A stretch of 64,000 bases of DNA from Cristatella mucedo (GCA_009760855.2 WPIO01000006.1:6142001-6206000); one strand, 5' to 3'. Shown: positions 35,199-47,424, numbered from the stretch's first letter. Notes: generated from the sequence alone by a model not told the origin. Translations and numbers: made by a program.

Positions 35199-35351
35199 TT
35201 AATATATATTTAATTTCTCCATTGACTCGTATAACTCTACTTCTTCTTGTATATCAACTAGTTTTTTATCGTCTTTCTTTTTTGATTTATCTGAAAATCT
35301 AACTCTCTTTACTGGTAATGGTTTAGTATTTTCAATCTTTCTTTTCGGCAT
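35199..35351 (-). CDS. Polinton small basic ORF, 50 aa, overlapping the polymerase 3' end
   Basis: ATG at 35349-35351 lies inside the last codons of the DNA polymerase frame, in a different phase, and the frame runs to TAA at 35199. The product starts 'MPKRKIENTKPLPVKRVRF', very Lys/Arg-rich, with an acidic C-terminal helix. It looks like a nuclear or DNA-binding small protein. Overlap with the polymerase stop suggests translational coupling or compact packing. Confidence 0.5.
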   Translation of the reverse strand: MPKRKIENTKPLPVKRVRFSDKSKKKDDKKLVDIQEEVELYESMEKLNIY

Positions 35352-38300
35352 CTATACTAATATTACACGTTTTACAGTGACCTGGATTAGTACCATTGTT
35401 TAATGCTTCTGCTATCTTGTAATGACCGTATGCGTAACTACAACAACCACAGTCTAACCAGTAACGTTTTGATTCGAATGCTGATAGTGCTCTTTTCTTA
35501 AGTTTCTTTGTAATAATATTATGTTTATTTTGTGTCATACGATAGAAATCTCTATCAAGTGTTTCATCAAAGTCTTTAGTACTACCATCTTTTTTATTAA
35601 TATCATAAGTAGTAATTAGACATTGAACGTATTCATTGTGTGTTATCTTTGAATTCTTAATTACTTGTTTTGGAACACCCTTTGCTTTCATAAGTGGTTT
35701 CTTTGAAGCAACAGAATATAATTTTGGTCTTAATGCAATAAACTCATCAATTTTTTCACCTTTCATCTCATCTTTGAATTTACCAAACTCGTCACTATGA
35801 AACCAACCTTTAATATCATCCATCTCTTTCTCAGAGTTTTCACTTTTAATATAAAAAACCAATGAATCAGTATCTGTGTATAATAAACTTAATCTATCTA
35901 TAATAAACTTATTCTATCATTAAACTTAACTTTCGATGTGTCATAGTAAAATCTGTGCATATGTAATTTTGATAAATCAAGAATTGCAACTCCTATGAAC
36001 ATTGGTTTGTTTAGAAGTGTAGTCTTTCTTGATTGTTCGAAACCAACTAGTGTTTTATCAAAGCATCTAATTTCTTTAAGTCTAGGATCTCTCATTAATT
36101 TATTATACAATGAATCATTCGTATCTATTCCAGTATTTACTGATCTAACACATGTTCTGTTTTCTACGTTTTCACACGTCTTTCCAAAGATTTTTCACAT
36201 AAAACCTTTGTATAGATTTCCTTTAAATTCATTTTTCTTACGATCAAACCTAATCTTTTTCTCTGCACATATATCAATGAATGGTTTTGCCCATGGTTCT
36301 TGATTAAATTTATATACTTCATGTATTTTAGTTGGAATCAAACCTTTACTAACAACAAATTGAAAATATCTGTAATGTGTTAGATAATTAGTTTTATTAT
36401 TAAAATCACAAATCAACTTTGCTACAATACTTGGACCTGATGAAAACTGTTGTTGATATCTTGAAAACTCGGAATTATCAACAACTCTACTTTCAGGATA
36501 AAGTGGATAATCATTATGTAAATCATGTAATTCTTTTGGATACTCTAAATCACATAAGACAAATATTCCTGTTTAACCATCTTCAGGTAGTGACATTATT
36601 TTTTCAAGAGGCCAATTACTTAAATCATCTTCAATAGGTTCTGTAATAGGTATGCACCACAACATAACTGTTGGACATAAACTTGTTGCATCCCAGTACA
36701 TAATATGATTAGTACTACTAGCTTTACAAAGTCTTCTACTGACTTGAAAAACTCCACCTCTTATTGATTCTTTAAACTTTTGATATAGTTGTAAGTCTCC
36801 TTACTTCTTACCTAATAAATTTATAGTACATTTGGTGTAAAACAAAGTACAAGACCATGCATAGTGTGGTGCAGGTAGATAGTGAGCAGGATCTAGTTTA
36901 AACAATTCAATAAAACTGCTTCTGTATGCTTCATAGCAATCAGCAAGAAGTGTAACGTCTGCATATAGATAAATATCATGATAATCTCCTAAATCTTTCT
37001 TACTAAAAAGTTTAAATACATTTAGTGCATGTTCATATTCTTCAGTACTAATACCTTTATCAAAAGTTAGTTTCCTATTGAATGCTTTAATCTCTGGAAT
37101 CTTAGTCTCATTGAATTTATCAAAATAATCCATGTACTCGTAAGGATAAATACCTTTTCTTGTTATAACATCTTTAAGAACCTTAACATCAATATATGGA
37201 AATAGTTTTTTAAAGACATCAATCGTAACATCAAAGTTTGAATTTGCTTTCTTTAATGAAGTAACAATATCACTTAAACCACCAATCATAAAATTAATAG
37301 AATCTTTAAACTCAAAATTCTCAAATGACATTGACATATAATTCTCCATATAATGTGCAACAGGTTTACAATTAAAACTAAATTTTGACATTCCTTTCAC
37401 AATCAAATTAGAATAATATCCTTTCAAATTGTGAATAAAGATAGGAAGTTTCCAACTACTTTTTTAAAATCTGACAAGTGAGTTACAAAGTGTATGTGCT
37501 GCACCTCTAAATTTACCAGTAAAATGACAGAGATCTCTTGCTTTTATATTTACTTTTTCTTCATCAACGAATTTACCATTACATATCCAACAACTAGTTG
37601 AATCATTAAATTGCTTACGAGCATCAGAATAAAAAATAATAGGTACTTTAGTGTGCTCTAGTAACTTATCTTTCAACTCATTTGAAATATTCATTATAAA
37701 TTTCAAAAGCAACTCAACACAATCATTACTTCTATTTAAAAATATACAAGGCTTTCCTCCATTTGTATCATTATCTATTAATACTTTTCCATTAATATCA
37801 AGAATAATAGCACACGAACCACATGGAACTTGTAACATATTAGTACATGTATTACTGCATTTACCAGTTGTTAATTTACTATTACAGTAAGTTGGATTGA
37901 TATTGTTAGATACTATACTTTCATAACAAACATCACATGTCTTTACATTCAAACTCTCAAAATCTGCATAGCAAACATATGGAGACTTAATTAGTTTTTT
38001 ATGTCACTAAAATTTAAAAGCGTAGTATCTTTTGTTCGTCCTGTTTTCTTATTCTCAACAATACCAGGCATTTTTAATTTAGAGTAACTAGAATTAAGAC
38101 CTTGACATAAAACTAAATGATTCTGAAAATCCTCATCTGAAAATAATTTATCCATACACCTGTGACAGTAAAATACTGACCCTCTTTTATTAGCTATTCT
38201 ACATAATCCACTAAAGTTGTTTATCAATGCATAATGACTTTTTTCAGATTTAGTTATCAATTAAACATTAATATGTTTATCTGGAATCTCTCATTTTCTT

Positions 38301-39130
38301 GATACAATCCTTAGAGGATATACACCTGATTTGTCATTATATTCATAAACATTTATACTAACATTAAATAGTTTACCTAGTTTTTTAATATCAATTACTT
38401 AAAGTGGCCATTCAAGTTGTGTAAGAGGTTCATTTAATTCTTGATAATTAGTTTTTAATATTTCAATTAAATCAATCTATCTCTCTGGATGAACACTTAC
38501 AAGATTTAAGAATCTTAATACACACCATAAAGCACAATATTTATCTTCATTCTTTATATTAATACAACAACGCTTCTTTGCTAAACCAGTTGGTAATGGT
38601 AAATAAGATGAACCTGCTCTAATAATATATTCACTAACATTAATCTCAAGACGTTTTACACCAATCAATCTCCAACCAGAACCTGGATTGTTGTCAATAA
38701 TTGTTTCTATTGATTCTTTTAAAGATTTTAATTGGTCTTTAATAATATTAGTATAATCAGATATTTTAACAACTGCAACTAACTTGGAACCTGTTACAAC
38801 AGTATGAGAATGTGTATCAGTTTCATCGTGATATGAATGGGCTGAAATCTTTGATTGCAATTTAAATGAAGAGAATCTAGTTGTTACTTCTTTTAATACA
38901 TTGTTATAACTTGGTACTATACTATTAAAGAAATCATCAATTTCAGTAGCTGAATAATCTCTTACCTTAAGAACGTATCTTTCATGTTTTCCACTTGCTC
39001 CAACAAAATCTAATTTAAACTTATGAAGCCTAGAAGCAATACTTTTACTTGGAGTTATGACATTAATATTCATTAGTCTTCTTGACTCGGCGTGAAACGA
39101 GTTTCCCTTTTGAGGACTTTTTCGATACAT
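35332..39130 (-). pseudogene. Protein-primed type family B DNA polymerase (Polinton PolB), decayed
   Basis: Starts at ATG 39128-39130. In order: an N-terminal domain ('INIKNEDKYCALWCVL'); an exonuclease motif ('VCYADFES', ~37955-37978); a Cys/His zinc nuclease-like insert ('CWICNGKF' and 'CHFTGKFRGAAHTLCN'); a second exonuclease-region motif ('FIHNLKGYY'); 'YLYADVTLLADCYEAY'; palm motif A ('YWDATSLCP'); motif B ('KNEFKGNLYKGFM'); and motif C ('YTDTDSLVF', ~35857-35883). Length of about 1260 codons fits the family. In-frame stops lie at 38477, 38399, 38291, 38261, 37464, 36801, 36573 and 36195, with frameshifts near 37990 and 35890. It would have replicated the element from its ends. This copy cannot. 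Confidence 0.9.
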
Positions 39131-39145
39131 CTATATTAAGGAAAT

Positions 39146-39325
39146 AAATTTTATTTAATTGAAAAATAAATAGGACAAAAGTTTTAATGTTGGAGGAAAA
39201 GTAAACTTTTGGGACTTTTTCCATTTCAAGACTTAGAAATGCGAACGATAGTGAGCATGAGAAGGATTGAAAAGGGAAATGTCCTAAAAGGGTACTTTTC
39301 TTACTACTTTTTCCACAGCAAATCT
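39146..39325. repeat. Polinton right terminal inverted repeat
   Basis: Inverse of 26589-26777; it ends 'ccacagcaaatct', so the element terminates with CT. The match runs through 'gtgagcatgagaaggattga' and 'ggaaaagtaaacttttggg' and fades at the A/T-rich inner edge. Confidence 0.9.
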
Positions 39326-40250
39326 GCACGCCTATCGCCTTATTCGTCCACGAAATGATCGGCGCACGTGCCGAGTAGAGACAGAAATCCTGAAGGGTGG
39401 AAGTATCACTTCCAATCCCTCGTATTTATCCACTCTACCGATAGCCTGTGCGTGTAGCTGCGGAACGAGATGTATGCAATGCAATGCAATGCAATGCAAT
39501 GCAGTGTCAAGTAATGTGTATTTATCTGGAGCTCCACGAAGCCGCTAATTTTATGCTGACGTCACGCAAAAGAATTATTTTCTATTGCTCACTCCCAGCC
39601 CAAGCGACATCATCAAACGTGCGATATAATGAAGCCTAGTCACAAGCAGGCTTTATGGTTACGCACTGCGGCGCTGCGACGGGGGGGGGGCATCTATATA
39701 TAAGGGGGCACCCAGTGCACCTAAGGAGCCCCTCAAAACAGAGGCGTCAGCTACTTGCTGGAATGATTTAGTTTTAGTTTTCTTGTAAATGCAATGTAAA
39801 CGCAAAATTTCTCACAACCGTCTGCTATTGCTGCGGTTTATGTGCTCGGCAGCGTCACTACGTATTTCCGCCCCAGCCAACTCTCGGCGCGCCCCGAGCA
39901 GGGAGCGCCCGGATGCCCGGCACGTGACTGCATGGCTGGCAGGACCTTGCGGAGTAATTACTCCATTCACCGACCGAGTAATGCGTGTTGTTTTTTGACG
40001 ATCCCGCCAGTCGTTCGAATCCTGGCGCAATTGGATGCATTAGGCGGACATTCTGCTTCCGCCTACAGAACAGGAAGCACTAAGCACTAAGGGTACAGAG
40101 CGCGAGAAGGGAACTCTTAACACACGGACGGGCCACGAGCGCGTCCACTGCGAGTCACGTGGCCACGCAAGTTTATGTTCATTTTTTGAGGCGAAAATCA
40201 AACGTCGTTTAGGACCTACCGACGCGAAGTAATCTGAGGTGAATAAACGC
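39326..40250. other. No supported gene; short pentanucleotide repeat
   Basis: Contains (ATGCA)n, about five units, at 39475-39502 and a G-run at 39680-39688. Overlapping open frames at 39789-40090 on both strands are mutually exclusive and show no domain. Confidence 0.4.
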
Positions 40251-40376
40251 CGCACTCGTTTGGCCCAATGGTTAAGGTGCTTGCCCTTAATGACCGAGGT
40301 AAAGGTGAATGTATTGGATGACCAAGGTCGTGGGATCGAGACTCGTGGCATCACGTGAGGCGCCTGATTGGCAATT
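40250..40376 (+). repeat. SINE-II-like copy, truncated tail
   Basis: The head 'actcgtttggcccaatggtt' and 'aaggtgcttgccc' and the B-box region 'gtcgtgggatcgagactcg' follow the SINE-II order. The 3' tail is degenerate ('gcctgattggcaattc'). Confidence 0.6.
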
Positions 40377-40834
40377 CGAATTTCCCAGGGTGCCATAGAA
40401 TGCCGTGCACTCTTTTCTTTTATTCAAAGTTGGCACTGCAGAGGCAAAGCTAAGTGCACGTTTGTCGACGACGTTGTCGGAAAATATATCGGGAAAAAGG
40501 GGTTCATATCCATGTCGCGAGACTGCTCCCGGTTCTAACGCAAACGATTGACTGTCTCATATATTTGTTCTAGGTCTGAAAGTCAAAACTGTGGTGGCTC
40601 AAAAAGTCTTGAGAAGAAATTTCAACGAAATACTTACATCCGCGAGCCTCGTTTAACCCGAATGTATATCGGAAGCAAGACACTTGCACCGTGCCGCAAG
40701 CACTTGTACCGTACAAGCAAGTGTACCGTAAGGAAATTCTATTTCTCTCCAAGAACGTAGCGAACGCTCGGCAAAGAAGCGAGTCCACCGGCTACGGATA
40801 GCGTACGCAGAGCTGGCTGGCGCTGGCGCGAGAA

Positions 40835-40893
40835 CAATGACGGCGCCACATAAAAACGGCGGCGCCACATAAAAAAGACGGCGCCACACTCTA
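40835..40893. repeat. Short tandem repeat of ~20 bp (GGCGCCACATAAAAA)
   Basis: Three units of 'cggcgccacataaaaa' type, each with slight length variation. Too few units to call a minisatellite. Confidence 0.7.
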
Positions 40894-40899
40894 CCGAGA

Positions 40900-42371
40900 G
40901 AACGCTTTGCGAAACGCTTAGAGGGCCAGGCACCTTCTTTTTTAATCGAGTTCAATCGGGCAATGTCGCGATGTCAGTCAAAAGTAAGTTCTTTGATCCC
41001 GGACCTATTGGCACTCATTTGTTTTAGCTCAAATTCGCACGTGTCCTTTTTGGATTTTCACTAACCTGTTTTGCATGCACCTGGCTACAGGGGAATCCCC
41101 TGCGAGTTTAGATGGTATAAGGGCCTTCGAGATTAATGAAAGAATATCCATTCTTTGCTACCCGAAAGACAGCACGAGTTCGGATTTGACTATAGTAGAT
41201 AATGCACGTGTCAGATCAAGGACTTCTGCTGCGGCCACGCTCAAGCATTTCAAGCTTATAATCTTATCCTGCAGAAAGTTTTAAGTAGATAGTTTTAAAT
41301 GCTGTCACTAGATCAGTGGACGCATTTTGGTTACATATCGACCTTGTCGAATCCTGAACGTTGACATCTTTGACGTGCAAGTGATCGATCTCAGCAAGCG
41401 ATGTGCGGTTCAGATGGTAACATAGTACCTGGATTATGAAGACTTGCCACTACTTCTGAAAGATATGATTGACAGGATGAGACTCTTGTTGAGAAATTCA
41501 ACTTTGAAACTCTGCCTGCTTAGCCGTTTCTCATACCCGGGATAAAAATGCATAAAAAGTTATATCACTGATTAATACGCACAAAACCACACAAACAAAA
41601 TGGTCTTCATTGTAAACATGCGCAATATATAAGTGAGCGTATCATTTGGTCTACAAAAAACTTGCATGTCGTGCAAGATTCTCACATTTGGCGTGCATGA
41701 ACGAGGCACAGACAGGACTAATAGCAACCGCAGGCAAATAAGGACGAGGAAATAGTTCGCACCCCGTAGCTTCAGTGCTAATTTAATTCAATAACAACCT
41801 AATAAATATATTATTAATCCCTCTTTGGCAACACTGCTGTGCACAACTAATCTATCGCGACAATCGATCACAGAGGCTAATTTCAAAGTGCCAGCGATCG
41901 TCCGTGCGACGGAGTTTTTTTCTCGCTCTTCCTACTTCTACCTCTTCCTTCCTCTTCCTTCTTCCTACTTCTTCCTACTCGCTCGCTACATTAATTGCAG
42001 CGTGGCTGCGTAAAGTTTGTCCAAAGTGTCCGCGAGCCTCTGGTCGTAACTTTCGGCATCGGTGGTGAAAACTATCGGTCAATCGTTCCGACTAAAAAGT
42101 ATTTCATGGGTTTACTAAAACGTCACACCATCTCGAGGAAGAATTAATTCGGGTATATCTTTAGTCACATGTATGTATTCCGTCATGAATGAAATTCGTG
42201 CAGTTAAATCAGTGAAAAACGAATCGATGGTAATCACATTAAATTGAGCAGTATTACGCGGAAATTAAATCTTTTCAACAAACTTTTGCCAAGTACTGCA
42301 ATCATCACGAAGCCGCCGTTCCTAGCACGATTTTCTACGATGCACTCACAGGCCGTCACCTTTGCTAGAAG

Positions 42372-42406
<35 letters not shown>

Positions 42407-43320
42407 CTGCAGCTGAGTCCGCTATCTCAATGTGCGACCACAGCTGAAATAGAGCACATTGATCCGGCTGCAGCCGCTTCTCGCTTCTGTCAGCTCCGTT
42501 GTCACGAGCAGCTGAATAAGACACCTCAGAATAACGCTGTCATGGTGTCATTCCACCGATGCCCAGATTTACTAACCGACTGCCAAATAAGGTCAGACAT
42601 AGGCCAATGTCGACGCGATCAAATGCTCGACGGCAGATTAAGCAGAATAGGTGCTTAGGAGGACTAACACATAAATGAATGGCAGTATCTCTTCATTCTA
42701 TGCAGTAGCATAGCGAGGATCTTGAGGCAGGGTTGAAGCCATGGGAATTGTGGAAAACGTATAGCTCTTGCTTTACCTGTGAGCAAATAAGGAGCGAAGA
42801 TTCAAAAGTGCATAATGATCTTTCCGGTCTTCAGCTGTGCGACCACTTCTTTCTCAAGAAAATGATACTCGATCATGATCAGTCGTTTTCCGCGCCGTCT
42901 TCAGAGAACTCGGTCTCTTTCTAGAGATTTTAACTACGATGTATAAGCAAAATGTCAATGTAAATAGTGATACAAAGCATAGTGTCAGCGTGTACCTGCT
43001 TATACACACGTCAGTTCACGTGGAACCAACAAATGCCAGGAGGACTAGGTGCGTTTTTTCATTATTTTGCATGCTTTTGAGTTAGATGTCGATGCATTGG
43101 TTGGGTAAAGTCTTTAAAGCATTATAAATTGACGAACACTAGTGTCTTGTCTCCAATCAATTCTAGGTTTACTCCTGGTCCAGATAGACACCTTGAGTAA
43201 GACGGGCTGGTGCTGAGATGCCTAAAATGATAAGTAAGTAGTTCAGGTAGCTAGCGAGATTAAGGATTTGGGAACATTTTAACAAGCACCATAATTTACA
43301 AAGATATGGAGGTTGGTTCG
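40900..43320. other. No supported gene; small simple repeats
   Basis: Contains a pyrimidine-rich tract (41925-41985, CTTCCT-type), a (GA)n tract at 42376-42404 and a possible LINE-B stem-loop remnant at 42895-42930 ('ttcagagaactcggtctcttt'). Open frames at 41075-41284 and 42733-42924 have no recognisable product. Confidence 0.4.
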
Positions 43321-43324
43321 AGGC

Positions 43325-43500
43325 ATGTGGAACACTAGGTAAGGCGGTTGCTTTTCACGCCCTCGATCTCGAGGTCGTGGGTTCGAATTCTGAGGTGGGC
43401 GATCCTTTACCGTCGCTGCAAGCGGTTCGGAGAGCCGTAAAGGTTCTTTTGTCGCTATATGAAACGAGGCTGTTAAATGCAGCTAGTACTTATTACAGCT
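43325..43500 (+). repeat. SINE-I copy, plus
   Basis: Reads 'aacactaggtaaggcggttg', the B box 'gggttcgaattc', then 'gcgatcctttaccgtcgctg' and the end 'gaggctgttaaatgcagcta'. Full length. Confidence 0.85.
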
Positions 43501-43624
43501 ACACGATTGGAGTCGGAAAACCGGTGGCACGATGCCTTGCATAATGAGTGACTAGGTTTTGTAGGTAGGCTACAGCAAGCGTTTGAACGATGCTGTGGAC
43601 AATGAATGAACTGTAGACGGTTGC

Positions 43625-43768
43625 AGAGCCGGTTTGGTCCAGCAGTTAAGGTGCTCGCCCGCCGCTGCCAAGGTCTGGCTGATATCGTGGGCTCGAGCCC
43701 CGTGGCATGCGTGAAGTGCCTGAATAGAGATTAAGATTTCTTGGGGCGCTACGCAGATGAATGCAAAT
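43625..43768 (+). repeat. SINE-II copy, plus (best reference copy)
   Basis: The head 'gagccggtttggtccagcag' and 'ttaaggtgctcgcc' (A-box like), the B box 'gggctcgagccccg', then the tail 'agagattaagatttcttggg' and 'gcgctacgcagatgaatg'. The tail resembles the LINE-B 3' stem-loop, which suggests LINE-B mobilised it. Confidence 0.88.
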
Positions 43769-43879
43769 AAAAATTAAATGAAGGGACCTCAAATTATAAA
43801 CAGAACCTCAAACTCGATGTCGTTTGTGATTGGGTGCGAGTGCAGGTCGGCGAGACGTAGTGTGATCTAGTGAGGTACC

Positions 43880-44296
43880 AACGCATCAGTTTCTGGCTGC
43901 TCGCGCCCTCAGGTCCTGTGTGGACAATAAATTAGCTGTCCCATTCGTCCGCTTAAAGACTGTTGGCGACAGAAGCTTTAGCCCTGCAGGTCTTAGAATG
44001 TGGAACTCGATTCCACAATTCTTATGAAACGACAACTAATCTCCTACTGCCGACTACGGCTCATCCTTTTCAGCGATCCTGAGCTGCTACTTTCATGCTA
44101 CTCACTACCTCAACTGCTCTCCTGACTCTGCTATGCTTCCCACTTTCTCTTTGCTGCGTGAGACGAAGTCTGTTGGCTACCGAATGCGTTCCGAAAGCCG
44201 CTTAGGCTGTGAGTGTGCTATACAAAACTCTTCTGAGTAACACCCACATGGTCTTTATGACTATGTGGAGTTACAAACGGAGATACATTACATTAT
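43880..44296 (+). mobile_element. LINE-A 3' fragment
   Basis: Contains the conserved 'acaataaattagctgtccca' segment, 'ctgcaggtcttagaatgtgg', and the end 'gttacaaacggagatacatt' with an ACATT tail. Several frame breaks. Confidence 0.8.
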
Positions 44297-44299
44297 AAC

Positions 44300-46830
44300 T
44301 GTGCTGTACTCTAATCAACAGCACGCACTTTTGCCGATTAACATGCTTCTTCTAAGTGCTATGACAACCGGGTATACGGTTTATCCATTTTTCTGATTAG
44401 GTGCAAATATTAAAACTGAGAATTTATCTTGCAGGTAGTGATAGACTCCAGTCTGCAATTTTCTGTAAGCTTTTAGAGGAATAAACATTGACGTCATGAA
44501 CCTGACTGATCTGGCATGAATTTTCACAATTTCGCGGAGCTGAAAATTGACAGACCTGACCAACTCCGGTGGTATACATGCAATACAACGTCCTAAGCTG
44601 TATTTTCTGCATTCGCGGACGTAAGAAGCGAATCTAAAGAGTCTTAATTCAGTCAGAATTCCGTCGTCAGCGTATGCAGTCAGAGCTGAACTCGAAATTA
44701 AAATTCTACTCTGACGCCCGAATCGTTGGCCAAGGCATATACTTTGCAAGGTACACAGGACCCCTGAAAATAAAGTTTTTCGAAAGTCACTAGCAAGCTC
44801 ATCAACAAGCTTTAATTGTGTATCTCGATCTACGTAGGTTTAAGAAGTTTCCAAACAAACATTGGATTTTTAGACCAACTTTATAAGCATAGTCTTGACT
44901 TTTACTTTTTAAGAACGAGCATGCATTATCGATGACAACTATTCTACCGCCGTCATTTCACACTTTTACCAAGTTAGCCACATTTGTCTTTAAATTCAGA
45001 ACGACGATCAGCGAGCTCTGCTGAACCATATTCTTTATTTTACCCGAAAACGAGCTACCTAGGTGGCAGTATTCTATCGCCCTTCATGTACTAAATCCTC
45101 TTTTGTATATCAGATTACTCCGATCTCATCTCGTCTGTGTGTAAAAATTGATTCTTCCTCGTTATTTATGATTTAAACATTCAATTTTAGTTTCTACAAA
45201 AACTCGTTTAATCACAAATGCACTACCTAAAACTGCTGATGTCGACGATGAACCATCTCAACCGCTCCTAGGTTAGCTTTTTACCTTGTATATCTCATTT
45301 TGGCTTTGCCTAAGCGAAAAAGGATTGATACAATAATCTAGAAATGCAACTCGATGGAATGCACTGAGTACCGAATTGTTTTGCATCTTTGGCAAGTTCA
45401 GGCTGAGGTTTTTTCTTGCTGGTTTTTATGTAAAACATAAACACCGAATAGCCTCTCGGCAGGCACGGATCCGTCGCTTAGCTAGAGGAGCGAACTCATA
45501 AAGGACCTTGGGTAGTGTTGAGGGAAGGTCAGAGGGAGGATCAAGTAGAGGGAAAGCGAAGGTCTGATTCGGAAACAAGGAGCCGCATCAAAGACAGCAA
45601 CGTCTGCTAGCAATGTAGCACTTACACTGGGATCTAATGTGCTATTTTGCAAGTTTTCTAAGAACTGGAAAGTCGCAATGGGTGCAGTGGCGGGCCTGTG
45701 CCGCTATTCATTAAGAAGGTAGCGCCTCCGAAAGCGCTTCCGGAAGAGCAGGTCAGTAACAGGCGCGTGCGCATTCGACGACATTTCTATGCACCGAAGT
45801 GGACCAGTTTAGCTAGCTCTGTTCCATGCGCTTCGTGCATTGTATAAACCGGAATTAATGCATGCAAATCCAATTGTATTTATACCGCGTTTTATGAACT
45901 GTGCCGCATTGCTCAAGAATTTGATTATCGATATCATAACGTCCTCACTGCCATCACATTAATAGCAGCAAATCATTAACCTGAGGAAAAAGCAACAAAC
46001 CAGAATATCTTATCGTCTGGTAGGAAACGTTGTGGTTGGCTGCGATTTCTACCAAGTCTTCAACTTTCCTATTTTCTGGTCTCACATTTAAGAGCATGGC
46101 AAAACAGTGGCAACATTGAAATTCTTCGATAAGGAAAATCTAAACGTTCCGTTGTAAAATTGACCACGCGACGACTATCGGAAACTGCTGCAACGCACCA
46201 ATAGCGGAGCGAAGTGTAGCGAGCTGTAGTTTCTCTCTTTGACGGCTTCTCTATCACTGATGGTTTTATCCAAAAGACTGTGTTCAAAGTGCTTTATATC
46301 TTTCTATCTCTGTCTACCTTTAGGAACATCCCGATGACAGGCTCAATATAAGAACTTCCAGGTCCTCTTTCTTTGTTGGAATGCTTCAATTCACTTATTT
46401 TTCTAGTAGATAAGCCATTACGCCTGTGCAACACGGTGCTCGATGGCTTCTAGCCTAGTCCTTAAATCCACCGTCCTTCAATCGCTCGTCTGTGGAATTC
46501 ACTTTCACAGACACTCACTTGACGACATATCTTTTCCACGCTGGTGACTTTGGCAGGCCATTTCGAGCCGTCCTTGGCTAGCATTTCGACGCTACAAAAT
46601 ACCTCGACTGTCCTTACGACCAAGGTTCTCACTGTCTGTTTAATGCGTGGGTTATCTGCTGGAAACCCCACGCGCAGCACACGCTGTCTATTTTTCCTTG
46701 AGCGCATTACTTGATACTCCGGCTAAATACACGACAGTCTCCCAGTTCATTGAAATCACAGCTAAACATATAAGCCAATGCCAAATACTACTACAAGGGG
46801 CTCCCCAGAAAAAAGAAAGAGTGGCACCGA
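44300..46830. other. Long stretch without supported genes
   Basis: The 122-codon minus frame at 44381-44749 and the frames at 46069-46287 and 46462-46707 lack known motifs and convincing splice context. They could be chance, and I leave them uncalled. Confidence 0.4.
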
Positions 46831-46832
46831 CG

Positions 46833-46918
46833 ACTTGTGCGACTAACCATTTGATCGCGCTTCCTTTAGAGCCTACGTGTAAAGCGCCTATAAAGAGATC
46901 GAGCTATCTGGGGTTACT
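46833..46918 (+). mobile_element. LINE-B 3'-end fragment
   Basis: 'gcgactaaccatttgatcgcgc' leads into 'gtaaagcgcctataaagaga', matching 5595-5680 of the copy at 4955-5712. No ATT tail follows. Confidence 0.65.
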
Positions 46919-47424
46919 GTGGAAATGCAGTAGTTATATTATTGTTAACAATTTTGCCGTTGGTTTTTCGATTATCCTCGGTCTGTTGATAAGATCTCAA
47001 TTCTTCCTCTAGTCATAGAAAAGTTCAATTGACTGAGTCCCTCGACAATCTGATCAAGGAGATAAATTCCCTTCTCGTTTAGTACGACTAATCTCGAGCA
47101 TATATTCAACAGCAATTGCCATATGTGGAAGTGCACTTAGAATGAGCCAAATAAAACAATCCCAATCAAAGGTTTCTCGCCGGCTACCATTCAAGTAGCC
47201 TGTCGACAGAGGTTCCTTCTCTCGATATATAAGGTCTCGCCATTCTCTTGTTTCAGCTGTCGAAAGAGCTTCTGAATACGGCTACCCATCGTCATAATAA
47301 AATCGGGTAACATAGCTCTCTAACTCCGAAGAATCCCGAACATCATCGGGGACCGAGCCTTCAATGTGAATGCTCTTACAGCCAGCAACTTCCAGCCGAT
47401 TGACATCACGGAATCCATCAACGT

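Larger units (their letters stand above)
26589..39325. mobile_element. Polinton/Maverick-type DNA transposon (decayed), 12.7 kb
   Basis: Terminal inverted repeats start AG and end CT. The interior is much more AT-rich than its flanks and encodes the Polinton hallmark set: DDE integrase, adenain-like cysteine protease and protein-primed type family B DNA polymerase, plus fibre-like and small virion-like proteins. A major capsid protein and an FtsK/HerA-type packaging ATPase were not found. At 12.7 kb it is shorter than the usual 15-20 kb. Many in-frame stops and poly-A frameshifts make it non-autonomous. I see no identical 6-bp target duplication (atcaag left, gcacgc right). Confidence 0.92.

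Noticed and set aside
35995-36637. Plus-strand frames opposite the polymerase
   Set aside because: Shadows of PolB, whose palm motifs are unambiguous on the minus strand.
44381-44749. 122-codon minus-strand frame containing 'TAYADDG'
   Set aside because: The YADD-like string tempted a reverse-transcriptase call, but the surrounding residues do not fit RT motifs and no LINE context is present on that strand.
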